Below are positions 35,277 through 44,337 of a stretch of DNA of 64,000 bases, one piece after another; the first letter of the stretch is position 1, and each line of letters begins with the position of its first letter. The stretch is from NCBI GenBank assembly GCA_963728825.1, contig CAVSLA010000004.1, positions 1,550,001 through 1,614,000 of the forward strand, in the 5' to 3' direction. The notes below the pieces were generated by a model. That model saw nothing but the letters and a program-made list of their open reading frames with translations. It did no database searches and was not told the DNA's origin. This DNA is from CAVREM01 sp963728825 (GTDB lineage Bacteria; Acidobacteriota; Vicinamibacteria; Vicinamibacterales; CAVVIG01). The translations under genes and the position numbers were made by a program.

Positions 35277-36598
35277 TAATGCCGCCTTGTCGACACGAAC
35301 TGCGCCGTCTCGCGCCGCGCCACCGTGTGCTGATCGCCCGACCGGAGATCTTTGATCGAGACCTTGCCGTCACGCCGCTCGTCGTCACCGACGATTGCGA
35401 CGAACGGCACACTCCGGCTCGAGGCGTACTTGAACTGTTTGCCGAGCTTGTCGGCTTCCGGATAGACATCGACCCGCACGCCGGCGGTGCGGAGCTCGGC
35501 CGCCAGCGCGAGCGCGTCGGCCCGCGAATCTTCATTCCACAGCGTGACCAGCACGTCGACGGCGCGCCCGATCACCTCCGGCGGAAACATCTGTCTTTCG
35601 GACATCACCACGATGATCCGCTCGAGGCCAAGTGAAAACCCGCACGCGGGAATATCACGGCCGAGAAACATCCCGACCAGGTTGTCGTAGCGGCCGCCGC
35701 CTCCCAGACTGCCCGCCAGGTCGGGGACGGCAATCTCCATGATTGAGCCCGTGTAGTATGACAGCCCGCGCGCCAGGCTCGGATCGATCCGGAGCCGCTT
35801 CCCGGCAGACGTGTCCCCGGCCAACGCGGCGACGGTTCGCAGATCGGTCAGGCCGGCGTTCTCCCGACCCAGGATGCCTTCGAGCCTGCGAATCGTGTCG
35901 GCCGGATGTTCGCCGGCGGGGACCAGAAACTGTTCGAGGCACTTCTGGGCGGCGACGGCGTCGATGCCGCGGGCGGTGAACTCGCGCGCAACACCCTCAG
36001 CGCCAATCTTGTCCAGTTTGTCGAGCGCCACCAGCGCTTCGTTGTGGGCTCCGACCGCCACGCCGGCGGCAGTCAGCAGGCCTGACAGCACGACGCGGTG
36101 ATTCAGCCGGATCGCGAAGTCGTCGAAGCCGAGGCCGGTCAACACGTCGGATACGGCTGCCAGCAGGTCTGCCTCGACCACCGGCGAGGTCGATCCAATC
36201 GCATCGATGTCGCACTGATAGAACTCGCGGAACCGTCCCCGGGCCGGCCGGTCGGCCCGCCACACCGGCTGGATCTGGTACCGCTTGAAGAAGCGGGGCA
36301 GGTCGTTCTGGTATTGCGCGATCACCCGCGCGAGCGGCACCGTCAGATCGTAGCGAAGCGCCAGATCCGCTTCCCCACTGCTCTCGTGTTCGCCCCGTTT
36401 CAGAATCTTGAAGATCAGCTTGTTGCCTTCGTCGCCGTACTTCCCCAGCAGGGTCTCGATGTTCTCGAACGCCGGCGTCTCGAGCGGCTCGAAGCCGTAG
36501 CGCTCGTACACCCGACGGACGACGCCGATGACGTATTCGCGCCTGCGAACGTCGTCAGGAAGGAAGTCACGGGTTCCGGAAGGCGGTTTTGTGGACAC
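35276..36598 (-). CDS. hisS: Histidyl-tRNA synthetase
   Basis: A 440-residue class II synthetase. Motif 1 and 2 regions (SGTRDFLPDDVRRREYV, RADRPARGRFREFYQCDID) and the histidine-specific LDPSLARGLSYYTG-like segment (here IDPSLARGLSYYTGSI) are present, then motif 3 GFSLGLERI and the C-terminal anticodon domain. The start is GTG at 36598 (GTG TCC ACA). It forms an operon with aspS, overlapping by one base. A repeat-rich spacer lies upstream. Confidence 0.97.
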   Translation of the reverse strand: MSTKPPSGTRDFLPDDVRRREYVIGVVRRVYERYGFEPLETPAFENIETLLGKYGDEGNKLIFKILKRGEHESSGEADLALRYDLTVPLARVIAQYQNDLPRFFKRYQIQPVWRADRPARGRFREFYQCDIDAIGSTSPVVEADLLAAVSDVLTGLGFDDFAIRLNHRVVLSGLLTAAGVAVGAHNEALVALDKLDKIGAEGVAREFTARGIDAVAAQKCLEQFLVPAGEHPADTIRRLEGILGRENAGLTDLRTVAALAGDTSAGKRLRIDPSLARGLSYYTGSIMEIAVPDLAGSLGGGGRYDNLVGMFLGRDIPACGFSLGLERIIVVMSERQMFPPEVIGRAVDVLVTLWNEDSRADALALAAELRTAGVRVDVYPEADKLGKQFKYASSRSVPFVAIVGDDERRDGKVSIKDLRSGDQHTVARRETAQFVSTRRH

Positions 36599-36793
36599 GT
36601 TATTAACTGGCCTGGGGCCCCACCCCCAGGCCTGATGCCCTCGCGCCGTCGCGCTCGGGCATATCTAGAACAGGACGTCCCCGCCCCTCACCTCAGGGCC
36701 TGGCACTGCAACTCGTAGGGCCGGTCCTTTTGGACCCGCCGCGCAGATCGTACCGCCTCGTTCGGGCATATCCAGAACGGGCGTCCCTGCCCT
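36599..36793. other. Repeat-rich spacer between hisS and carbonic anhydrase
   Basis: A 195-base spacer with no gene. It holds two imperfect copies of a 68-base unit (unit 1 at 36631-36698, a diverged part at 36756-36803) and a third copy (36804-36872) that runs into the next gene. A degraded GTAGG-headed palindrome sits at 36715-36740. Confidence 0.6.
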
Positions 36794-36872
36794 TCACTCC
36801 AAGGCCTGATGCCCTCGCGCCGTCGCGCTCGTGCATGTCAAGAACAGGATGTCTCCGCGCTTCGCTCCAACG
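36631..36872. repeat. Imperfect direct repeats of a ~68-base unit
   Basis: The unit starts CCTGATGCCCTCGCGCCGTC and continues through GCATATC.AGAACAGGACGTC. Copies are at 36631-36698 and 36804-36872, with a partial diverged copy at 36756-36803. The last copy overlaps the 3' end of the carbonic anhydrase gene and encodes its C-terminal tail. Confidence 0.7.
36715..36740 (+). repeat. Degraded REP-like palindrome with GTAGG head
   Basis: GTAGGGCCGGTCCTTTTGGACCCGCC: the GTAGG head and a stem that no longer pairs fully. It resembles the palindromes at 29148-29172 and 62788-62847. Confidence 0.45.
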
Positions 36873-37390
36873 GCTAGCCCCCGGCGCCCATGGTACTCGA
36901 GCCGGTATTGCACGTAGCGATCGGCGTACATCTGGATCTCGGCCACTTCCGCGTCACTCAGGTCGCGCTTCACTTTCGCCGGACTGCCCATGACCAGCGA
37001 GCGCGGCGGCACCTGCATGCCCTCGACGACCAGCGAGCCAGCCGCGACAATCGACCCCGTGCCGATCGTGGCGCCGTTCAGCAGGATCGCGCCCATCCCA
37101 ATCAGACATCGATCCTCGATCGTGCAGCCGTGCACGACCGCCGCATGTCCGATCGTCACCTCGTCGCCGATCGTCGTGGCGTGCGTGTCCTTCATCACGT
37201 GGACGATCGTACCGTCCTGAACGTTGGACCGCCGCCCGATCCGGATGCGGTGCACGTCGCCGCGAACGACGACCGCCATCCAGACGCTGCTCTCTTCGCC
37301 GATTTCAACGTCACCAATCACTTGCGCGCTGTCGTCGATGTAGGCGGTTGGATGGACGCGGGGCAATCGCCCGCGGTGGGGACGTAGCAT
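36794..37390 (-). CDS. Gamma-carbonic anhydrase family protein with repeat-derived tail
   Basis: A 198-residue left-handed beta-helix protein. Hexapeptide repeats run from about residue 15 to 150, and zinc-type histidines occur in TIVHVMKD and TIGHAAVVHGC, as in gamma-carbonic anhydrases (PaaY/YrdA group). The fold normally ends near residue 168; here the extra tail (from about RRGLAVGAKRG to the stop) is coded by a copy of the intergenic repeat. Carbon dioxide hydration is likely but not proven for this group. A -10 box lies 9 bases before the ATG. Confidence 0.85.
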   Translation of the reverse strand: MLRPHRGRLPRVHPTAYIDDSAQVIGDVEIGEESSVWMAVVVRGDVHRIRIGRRSNVQDGTIVHVMKDTHATTIGDEVTIGHAAVVHGCTIEDRCLIGMGAILLNGATIGTGSIVAAGSLVVEGMQVPPRSLVMGSPAKVKRDLSDAEVAEIQMYADRYVQYRLEYHGRRGLAVGAKRGDILFLTCTSATARGHQALE

Positions 37391-37399
37391 TTGGCTCGG

Positions 37400-37405
37400 A
37401 TTATA
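37400..37405 (-). promoter_or_regulatory. Candidate -10 box for the carbonic anhydrase gene
   Basis: Perfect TATAAT on the minus strand, 9 bases before the ATG at 37390. Transcription would start within two or three bases of the start codon, so the transcript would be nearly leaderless. Confidence 0.4.
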
Positions 37406-37418
37406 GCGACTCGCCTCT

Positions 37419-37504
37419 CAGGGCTAAGGGCTTCACAGGGCTGAGGGCTCAGAGAAAGGGCTCAGGGTCTGTCTTAGCCCTGAGCCCTGAGCCCTGAGCC
37501 CTTT
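37419..37504. repeat. Word-repeat hairpin (GGGCTCA/TGAGCCC type)
   Basis: Degenerate copies of GGGCTNAGGG on the left arm and TGAGCCC on the right arm. A 13-bp perfect inverted repeat AAAGGGCTCAGGG (37455-37467) pairs with CCCTGAGCCCTTT (37492-37504) across a 24-base loop. It touches the octaheme gene stop at 37503. Confidence 0.7.
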
Positions 37505-40352
37505 AGTTGGCGGCCCGCTGCTGTTGGGCGCCGGGCCGCGGGCTCGGACCGCCGCGCAGCGTCAGCAAGTGATCCCGGACCGCGCGCATCTGTGCTTCCG
37601 CGTCGCCACCCAGCTGCGGGTAGAAGGACTTGGGATGCTCCGGCCAGAACGCCGGCATGCGGGTGCCCGGGACGATCGCGCTCGGCGTGCGCAACCAGTC
37701 CAGAATCCAGTCCGGCTGGAGGCGATCGGAGGCCATCCGCAGATCGGGCGCGAGGTTCGACGTGGGCTGATCGCGCGGGATGGCCCCCAGGACATGGCAT
37801 TGCTGACACTTCAGCAGCTCGAACAGCTCCCGACCGACGCCGGGAGTCTGCGTCGCGGGGACGACGCTCGGCGTGCGGAACGGATCGAGTCGTTCGGAGA
37901 CGGCGCCGAAGTACTGAATCGCACCGTTCAGGCTCTGGTCGTCCAGACCGAAGGTCGGCATCCGGACGTCGAGCCAGGGTCGAATCGTAATCGGCGCCCT
38001 GAGGAATGCGTACAGCCAGTCGTGCTGGACGCGCGCGCCCTCCGGGGTCAGCAAGGGCGGACCGAGCGACGGCTCGGCCACCAGCCGCACGTAGTCGCCA
38101 CCGCTGCCCTCGATGACGTGACAGCCGACGCAGTTGCGCCGGTGCACGAGATTGCGCCCTTGGACGAGGAAGTCCCTGCGCGCGGTCCTCGGCGGCATCG
38201 CCTGGGCCGGCTGGATGTCGCGCTGGAAGCTCATGATCGCCGTCAACAGGCGCTGAATCTCCTCGTCGCTGAACTCGAAGTGAGGCATGCGCAGCTTTTC
38301 GCCCGGCTGCAGCACCCGTCCCTGGTCGAAGATGCGCGGGTCATGAAGCTTGGTGCGGTACCACGCGATTTTCGACGTGTGCGGAATGTCCTCGACGAAT
38401 GCGAAGTCGAGTCGCGAAACCAGCTTGCTGCCCGCCTCGGACAGCTCGGTGCCAATCGGTTGCGTGGTCTCGAATCCCTTGATGTCGTGACAGCTGAAAC
38501 AGCCGTAGCGGCTGATGACACGGCGCCCCAGCTCGATTTGCTTGGCGTCGCCTTGGAGCTTCGACACTTCGGCCTTCGCCTGCTCGAACGGCATCACCGA
38601 ACGGTAGTAATCCAAGAGCACGGCGTCGATCGCCGCCTGGTCGGCCGTCGCCTTCGCCGCGTCGCCGCCGGACTGTTTCAACGACGACAGGAACGTCGCC
38701 ACATCGGCGACCTGCTCGTCGGTGAGCCGCAGATCCGGCATGTAGGTCGCGGGGTTGTAGTGTTTGGGGTCGCGGACCCAGTCGTAGATCCAGTCGTAGG
38801 TGGTCTTGTTGCCGAGGTTCTGCAGCGGCTGACCGAAGGTGCGGTGCGGACCGACCTCGGCGCGCGTCTTCTCGTCGACCACGTGGCAGCCGAGACAGCC
38901 GACCGACTTGACGATCTGCTCACCGCGCTGGGCATCGCCGCGCGGCGCGTTCGCCCGCTCCGGCCGGAACTCCTCGGAGTTGGCGTAGAGGTAGGCCACC
39001 GTCGCGTCGATCTCGACTTCGTTCCGGACCGCATCCTCCGGCGAGCTCGAGTTCGAGTTGTACCAGACGCGCGGCATCCAGGTGGTCGGCTTCACCGCGC
39101 GTGGATTCCTGATCCAGGTTTTCACCCAGTCCTGGGACAGCTTCGAGCCGATCTTGGTCAGCGTCGGGCCCGGCTTGCGCAGGTTCTCGAACCCACGGGT
39201 CTTGTGACACGCATAGCAGCCGGCGCGCTCATAGGTCGCATAGGCGACGTTCAGTTTCTCCGCGTTCGGCACGAACACTTCCTGCTTGTGGCACTTCGCG
39301 CACGACGCCTCCGTCATGTTCAGCGGCAGCATCGGGTAGTCCCAGAGGTGGGGCTCCTCCCAGTGGTACTTCTCTTCCCACTCGTGGGCCTGCTCGGGGC
39401 TCGAGGGTGTGTGCGACGCGTCGCGGAAACTGACCGACTGGCCCATGCCTTCGTGGCACACCGTGCAGCCGACCTGATCCATCGGATGCTTCGAACCGCT
39501 GCTCAAGTAGACCGGCAGGTTGGGATGCGTCCGGAACGGCTGCGGGTACTTCTCGTAGCCGGCGCGATCGATCGCCAGGTGGCAGGTCTGGCAGCGGTCC
39601 ATCTTTGCCACCTTCACGAAATTCACGTCGTCGACGACATTGGGCAGGATGATCTGCTGCACTCTGAGGGTCGGCGCCATGAAGTCGAGCAGCGGCGCGT
39701 CGCGGAAGTAGGTCTTCAGGACGCTCGGCTCGATCACCCCGAGGCGGGTGCGGAGGCGGTTCTCCTCCTGCTGCATCGTGGTGATCTCGCCCCGGACCTT
39801 GCCGGCTTCGCCGGTCAGCTGATCGAGCTGCTGCTGAAAGACGTTGCGTTCCGCGGTGGTCTGCTCCATCTGCAGCTGCAGGCGCTGGGTTTCCTCCTGC
39901 AGCCTCTTGACGGCTTCGCCTTTGCGGTCGGCGTTCGACGCACCGGCCACCCGAGCCGCCTCGTAGTCGTAGCGATCCTGATCGTAGGTCGCCTTCGAGA
40001 ACTGGTAGTCCTGCGATTCGCGGGCGAGTCGAGCGTCGATGTCAGCCATCTGCTGACGGAGCTCGTCGATCTTCGCCTGGTTGGCCTGCTGATTCTGCTC
40101 GGCAGCGGCCAGCGAGGCCTGCAGCGCCGCGAGCTTGGTCTGATCGACGTCCCGCGAGGCTTGCTCGAGGTTCGCCTGCGTAACCTGGCGCTCCAGCTCG
40201 ACGAACTGGCGCTGCGTGTTCTTCCATTCGCGGTCATAGTCGTCCCACACCATCCAGATGACCGACAGGAACAGGAAGATGCTGGACGCCGCGAACACGA
40301 CGTTCAGGAAGTCGACGTTGTAGGCGTGTCCAACGCCCTTCTTTTCAGCCAT
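37503..40352 (-). CDS. Octaheme c-type cytochrome with N-terminal coiled coil
   Basis: A 949-residue membrane-anchored cytochrome. A single membrane segment (about residues 15-35) is followed by about 170 residues of coiled coil rich in Gln and Glu. The periplasmic part then carries eight CxxCH haem motifs in order: CQTCH, CTVCH, CAKCH, CYACH, CLGCH, CFSCH, CVGCH and CQQCH. It is the last gene of a run with Rieske and split cytochrome b genes, so it most likely receives electrons from the b/Rieske core in place of cytochrome c1. A hairpin follows its stop. Confidence 0.9.
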   Translation of the reverse strand: MAEKKGVGHAYNVDFLNVVFAASSIFLFLSVIWMVWDDYDREWKNTQRQFVELERQVTQANLEQASRDVDQTKLAALQASLAAAEQNQQANQAKIDELRQQMADIDARLARESQDYQFSKATYDQDRYDYEAARVAGASNADRKGEAVKRLQEETQRLQLQMEQTTAERNVFQQQLDQLTGEAGKVRGEITTMQQEENRLRTRLGVIEPSVLKTYFRDAPLLDFMAPTLRVQQIILPNVVDDVNFVKVAKMDRCQTCHLAIDRAGYEKYPQPFRTHPNLPVYLSSGSKHPMDQVGCTVCHEGMGQSVSFRDASHTPSSPEQAHEWEEKYHWEEPHLWDYPMLPLNMTEASCAKCHKQEVFVPNAEKLNVAYATYERAGCYACHKTRGFENLRKPGPTLTKIGSKLSQDWVKTWIRNPRAVKPTTWMPRVWYNSNSSSPEDAVRNEVEIDATVAYLYANSEEFRPERANAPRGDAQRGEQIVKSVGCLGCHVVDEKTRAEVGPHRTFGQPLQNLGNKTTYDWIYDWVRDPKHYNPATYMPDLRLTDEQVADVATFLSSLKQSGGDAAKATADQAAIDAVLLDYYRSVMPFEQAKAEVSKLQGDAKQIELGRRVISRYGCFSCHDIKGFETTQPIGTELSEAGSKLVSRLDFAFVEDIPHTSKIAWYRTKLHDPRIFDQGRVLQPGEKLRMPHFEFSDEEIQRLLTAIMSFQRDIQPAQAMPPRTARRDFLVQGRNLVHRRNCVGCHVIEGSGGDYVRLVAEPSLGPPLLTPEGARVQHDWLYAFLRAPITIRPWLDVRMPTFGLDDQSLNGAIQYFGAVSERLDPFRTPSVVPATQTPGVGRELFELLKCQQCHVLGAIPRDQPTSNLAPDLRMASDRLQPDWILDWLRTPSAIVPGTRMPAFWPEHPKSFYPQLGGDAEAQMRAVRDHLLTLRGGPSPRPGAQQQRAAN

Positions 40353-40355
40353 GAC

Positions 40356-41433
40356 TTAGATGTTGAAGAAGAATTCGTTGATGCCCACGATGTACTTCAA
40401 ATCGAAGACCCAGCGCAGCAGCATCTTGATCGGAAGCGACATCATCATCAGGAACAGAAACACACCGACGTAGTAACGCGGCCCGCCCAGCTTCTCGTAG
40501 TAGCCGCGGAACCAGGTGCGGGCCAGCACCACCGGCAGCACGAACACATAGGCCAGCACCAGAATGATGCCGAAGATCTCCCGGATCAACCAGTTGGTCG
40601 GCAACCCGGTCCGGAACAGCCGCATCCAGATGTACTCCGACAGGTTCACATTGACCAGCGCCTCGAGCTTGTGGATGTCCCAGGTACTCGAACGGCCCGA
40701 AGAAGTTCCAGTTTGGACCGCGCAGGAACGTGCCCAGCACGATCAGCGACGACCAGAGGATGACGAACCCGAACAGGAACAGCGCGATCTCGGCCTTGCG
40801 CTCGGCGAAGGTGTAGTAGCCGTTGCCTTTCGGATTCCGATCGATGTACGGGATGGCAATCAGCCCGACGATGATCAGCCCGGGCAGCACCACGCCGGCC
40901 AGCCACGGATCGAAGTAGACGAGCATCTCCTGCAGTCCGAGGAAATACCAGGGCGCTTTCGACGGATTCGGCGTGACCGAGCGGTTGGCCGGCTGCTCGA
41001 GCGGCGCCTTCAGCACGATCGACCAGACAATCAGCACCACCGAGCAGAGGATCAGCGAAATCAGCTCGGTGTAGACCAGGTCGGGCCACACCCAGACACG
41101 ATCCGACTCGGCCTTCTCAATCGGCCCATGTCCGGCGGCGATCCGCCGATCGTTCAGCACCGCCTCGCGGACCGAAAACCAGGTGAAAAACACCAGCAGG
41201 AAGATCAACCCGACGATCGGCACGTTGTCGGGCTTCATGATGATCAGCCGGAAGTTGGGATCGAAGGCGCCGAACAGAAAGAACGCGCCGAGCACGCCCA
41301 GCAGCCCGTAGCCGACGACGTTCGAGGCGATCTTCTCGCGTTTCCACACCAGCAGAATCAGCGACACGCAGGCCAGGATGAAGAACAGCCGCGGGTCGGC
41401 CAGGGTGTTGAAGAGGCTCTTGATGAATCCCAT
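40356..41433 (-). CDS. Cytochrome b C-terminal (subunit IV-like) with apparent frameshift
   Basis: C-terminal half of a split cytochrome b. It begins MGFIKSLFNTLADPRLFF, has several membrane segments and contains the PEWY-like quinol-site region as APWYFLGLQEMLVYFDPW. After FFGPFEY the frame breaks; one extra base at about 40683-40684 must be skipped to read WDIHKLEALVNVNLSEYIWM and continue in the frame that ends at 40356 (FDLKYIVGINEFFF). A single-base insertion error is the simplest explanation. It lies between the N-terminal cytochrome b and the octaheme gene. Confidence 0.85.
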
Positions 41434-41454
41434 ACGCAGTGATCCTCGTACTTC

Positions 41455-42270
41455 CTAGAGCGGCCCTGAGATTCCGCCGTCTTTCCGGACGCGCCAGAAG
41501 TGCACCGCCATCAGCACCGCGATGGCCAGCGGCAGGCCGACGCAGTGCAGCACGTAGAAGCGCAGCAGCGCGCCTTCGCCGACGAATGATCCGCCGAGCA
41601 GCGCGAAGCGCGCGTCGTCGTAGGCGTGGATCAACGGCACGTCGCCCAGCCGCAGCAGCGCCGCGCCGGGGCCCTCGTGCCCGAGAAACGGCGTGGCGCG
41701 TGCCATGTTCGAGCCGACCGTGATCGCCCAGATGGCCAGCTGATCCCACGGCAGCAGGTAGCCGGTGAACGACAGCAGCAGCGTCAGCACCAGCATGATC
41801 ACGCCGACCGACCAGTTGAACTCGCGCGGCGGCTTGTAGGAGCCGGTCATGAACACCCGGAACATGTGCAGCCAGACCGTGATGACCATCGCGTGCGCGC
41901 CCCAGCGGTGCATCTCGCGCATGATGCCGAGCGGCACGTGCTCGCGCAGCGCCACGATGTCGGTGTAAGCGTACTCGAGCGTCGGCCGGTAATAGAACAT
42001 CAGCAGCAGGCCGGTGAAGGTGAGCACCAGAAAGAGAAAGAAGCTCAACCCGCCCATGCACCACGTGTAGCGCAGCTTGACGCCCGACTTCCGGATCCGC
42101 ACCGGATGCAGGTGCAGGAACACGTTCGACAGCATCACCAGGACGCGATTGCGGTCGCTGTTGGGCCGCGAGTGCCTGAAGACTGACGTCCAGACCTGCG
42201 TCTCGGTCAACCAGTTCCAGAACCGGACGGGGGCGCTTTCCTGGGGATCTACAGTTTTGGTGTCTGCCAT
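41455..42270 (-). CDS. Cytochrome b N-terminal (cytochrome b6-like)
   Basis: A 271-residue, four-helix cytochrome b that binds the two haems b of a quinol oxidising complex. Paired histidines are visible in HRWGAHAMVITVWLHMFR and again in LHCVGLPLAIAVLMAVHFWR. The split into b6-like and subunit IV-like genes is seen in many bacterial complexes. Together with the Rieske protein and the octaheme cytochrome it forms an alternative complex III. The gene starts 101 bases after the Rieske stop; that gap holds a word-repeat hairpin. Confidence 0.93.
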   Translation of the reverse strand: MADTKTVDPQESAPVRFWNWLTETQVWTSVFRHSRPNSDRNRVLVMLSNVFLHLHPVRIRKSGVKLRYTWCMGGLSFFLFLVLTFTGLLLMFYYRPTLEYAYTDIVALREHVPLGIMREMHRWGAHAMVITVWLHMFRVFMTGSYKPPREFNWSVGVIMLVLTLLLSFTGYLLPWDQLAIWAITVGSNMARATPFLGHEGPGAALLRLGDVPLIHAYDDARFALLGGSFVGEGALLRFYVLHCVGLPLAIAVLMAVHFWRVRKDGGISGPL

Positions 42271-42285
42271 ATATCTGTCTGTCCG

Positions 42286-42380
42286 AGATTTCAGGATTTG
42301 AGGATCTCAGGATTTAAGGATTTCGATATTCACGACGATCCCAATCCTCAAATCCTCAAATCCTGAAATCCTCAAATCTT
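42286..42380. repeat. Word-repeat hairpin (AGGATTTGAGGAT type)
   Basis: Tandem degenerate copies of AGGATTTG on the left arm and CAAATCCT on the right. A 17-bp perfect inverted repeat TTTCAGGATTTGAGGAT (42289-42305) pairs with its complement at 42352-42368. It fills the gap between Rieske and cytochrome b and overlaps the Rieske 3' end. The same 17-mer recurs at 58144-58160. Confidence 0.8.
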
Positions 42381-43265
42381 CAAGAATGCCTCTGGATCCA
42401 TCCACTGACCGAGCTCGAACTGGAACTTGCGCGCCTTGTCGATCAACAGCTGGCCGTCGTCGGCCAGGACGATTCGGGCGCGCTCCAGGGGCCGCGGCGC
42501 CGGGCCCTCGAAGTTGATGCCGCTCTCGGCTCGGAAGCCGCTGCCGTGACAGGGACATTTGAACTTCCCTTCGGCGCCCAGGTAGTTCGGCGTGCAGCCG
42601 AGATGAGTGCAGGTGACGAGCAGCGCGAAGAACCCGCTCGACCGCGCGACGAGGTCGTTCGGGGTGCGGACGATCCAGACGCCGAACTTCTCCTTCCAGC
42701 GTTCGTCGACACCCATGCCGTATTCGCTGGGAAGGCCCGCCTTGAACTGCTGCGGCGGCTCGTTGAGGACGTTGGGAAACATGAATCTGCCGGTGGCGGC
42801 CAGGGCCGCCGCCGACGCTGCGGAGAACGCGCCCCAGGCGATGCCCATCCACGCGCGCCGCGAGAGGAGTGGCGACGTGTCATCGGGGTCGCGCGTCGCA
42901 GGGGCCGCGGGCTTGGCGGCGGTGGCCGCCTTGGCGGCTGCGCCGCCCGCGGACGCCGCTGTCGTCGTCTTGCCGGCGAGATCCGGTACCGGAGCCGCAG
43001 GCGGACGCGGAGCGGCCGGCGCATGAGCTGCCGGTGCAGGCTTGGCAGCCGCTCCGGCTGCCCCAGCGGGGGCAGGCGTCGCGGCCGGGCGCGCGGCCGG
43101 TGTCGTGGTCGCGTGCGGCGTCGCAGCCGGGTTCGCACCGGTCGCCGGCGCGCTGGCCCGCTGCCCGGCCGCCGGCGATCCGGTCGTTGCGGCGGCACCG
43201 GTCGCTTCACCCGTCTGCGGCACTATTTTCGGTGCCGGCGTCTCCGGCGTCTTCTCGTCAGCCAT
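42372..43265 (-). CDS. Rieske 2Fe-2S protein with long Ala/Pro-rich N-terminus
   Basis: A 297-residue Rieske protein. Residues 1 to about 130 are almost wholly Ala, Pro, Thr and Gly and probably disordered. A membrane segment follows near 140-160 after SRRAWMGIAW, possibly a Tat-type signal-anchor. The cluster ligands are C219/H221 in CTHLGC and C237/H240 in CPCHG. It moves electrons from the quinol to the octaheme cytochrome. The last codons (Leu-Lys-Ile-stop) lie inside the word-repeat hairpin. Confidence 0.92.
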   Translation of the reverse strand: MADEKTPETPAPKIVPQTGEATGAAATTGSPAAGQRASAPATGANPAATPHATTTPAARPAATPAPAGAAGAAAKPAPAAHAPAAPRPPAAPVPDLAGKTTTAASAGGAAAKAATAAKPAAPATRDPDDTSPLLSRRAWMGIAWGAFSAASAAALAATGRFMFPNVLNEPPQQFKAGLPSEYGMGVDERWKEKFGVWIVRTPNDLVARSSGFFALLVTCTHLGCTPNYLGAEGKFKCPCHGSGFRAESGINFEGPAPRPLERARIVLADDGQLLIDKARKFQFELGQWMDPEAFLKI

Positions 43266-43293
43266 TCAGAGTCACCTGCATTCAGCTTCGCGC

Positions 43294-44244
43294 TCAGCCC
43301 ATCGCCTTCAACGCTTCGAGGGCCGCTTGACGCACCCGCAGGCTGCGATCCTGCTGGCTGAGTCCCTCGACCGACCCTCGCAGCGTGGCGTCCCGCAGGA
43401 CGGCCGCGGCGCGCAAGCCGCTGATCATCACGTCGGCCACCGGATCCTGATCTTCGTACTGTCGAACCTCGAACTTGACGGTCTGCTCGACGAATGAGCG
43501 GTCGAGCATCTCTCGCAGCACCGGAACGCCGCCGGCGCTGCCATGGCGCGCCAGCGCCACGGCGGCGTTCCACCGTACGTCCGCGGCCTCGTCCTGCAAC
43601 GCCCGGGTCAGGGTCGCCAGCTGCGTCTCGCCCGGAAGCGCGCCGAGCGCGTAGACCACCATTTTCCGGATGCCCGCGTCCTCGGACCCGTACAACGGCT
43701 CGAGCTTCGCCACGACGGTCGGGTCGCCGGACGATCCGAGCGCCCAGATCGTCATGATGCGCGCTTCGTTGATGTCGATGGCCGCCCAGCCGTTCAACCG
43801 CGAGAAGATGTCGGGGGTCCATTGAACGCCCGGCTCATCGAGCGCCTTGGTCAGGACATCGACCGCGTCCTTGGGCAGCGGCGGCTCCAGGCGACCGATC
43901 GCGAGCGCGAGATACCGTCGAATCCGCGGGTCGCCGTCCTTCGCCTCGTCAAACGCTTTGACCAGTTCCGGCACGAGGGACCGATCCGCTCGAACGGTCG
44001 GATCTTCCATCAGCCGCGACAGCTCGTAGGCGGCCGGCCACTGCCGGCTCCAGCCGCCGTGCCGAACCTCGGTCAGATATTCGCGCGCGCTGCGCTCGTC
44101 GGTCAGGAGCGACCGGAAGCCGACATAGACGAGTATCGTGGCGCCGACTACAGCCAGCGGGATCAGAAAGAATTGAACGGCGAGAGCGGGCGCGGCGGCG
44201 AGTGGATTCCGAGGCGCGTGTTCGCGCTCGACGAGTTTGTCCAT
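43294..44244 (-). CDS. Membrane-anchored HEAT-repeat protein in complex III operon
   Basis: A 316-residue protein with a single N-terminal membrane segment (about residues 22-44) followed by repeated helical pairs of HEAT or PBS-lyase type, such as RIMTIWALGSSGDPTVVAKL and DVRWNAAVALARHGSAGGVP. It is the first gene of the Rieske-cytochrome b-octaheme run, so it may be an assembly factor or a structural subunit of that complex. No enzymatic motif is visible. Confidence 0.75.
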   Translation of the reverse strand: MDKLVEREHAPRNPLAAAPALAVQFFLIPLAVVGATILVYVGFRSLLTDERSAREYLTEVRHGGWSRQWPAAYELSRLMEDPTVRADRSLVPELVKAFDEAKDGDPRIRRYLALAIGRLEPPLPKDAVDVLTKALDEPGVQWTPDIFSRLNGWAAIDINEARIMTIWALGSSGDPTVVAKLEPLYGSEDAGIRKMVVYALGALPGETQLATLTRALQDEAADVRWNAAVALARHGSAGGVPVLREMLDRSFVEQTVKFEVRQYEDQDPVADVMISGLRAAAVLRDATLRGSVEGLSQQDRSLRVRQAALEALKAMG

Positions 44245-44337
44245 GTACCCGGGATTCTGGAAGGGCGTCGGACTAAAACCGAGGCCGGCGCAAGTTTTAC
44301 TACGTCTGAGCTTTAAGGGTCAAGCGACCCGACCTCG

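Noticed and set aside
37524..40763. Long plus-strand open frame of 1079 codons opposite the octaheme and cytochrome b genes
   Set aside because: It is antisense to clear multi-haem coding sequence, has a composition typical of high-GC mirror frames (Arg, His, Asp rich) and no recognisable domain.
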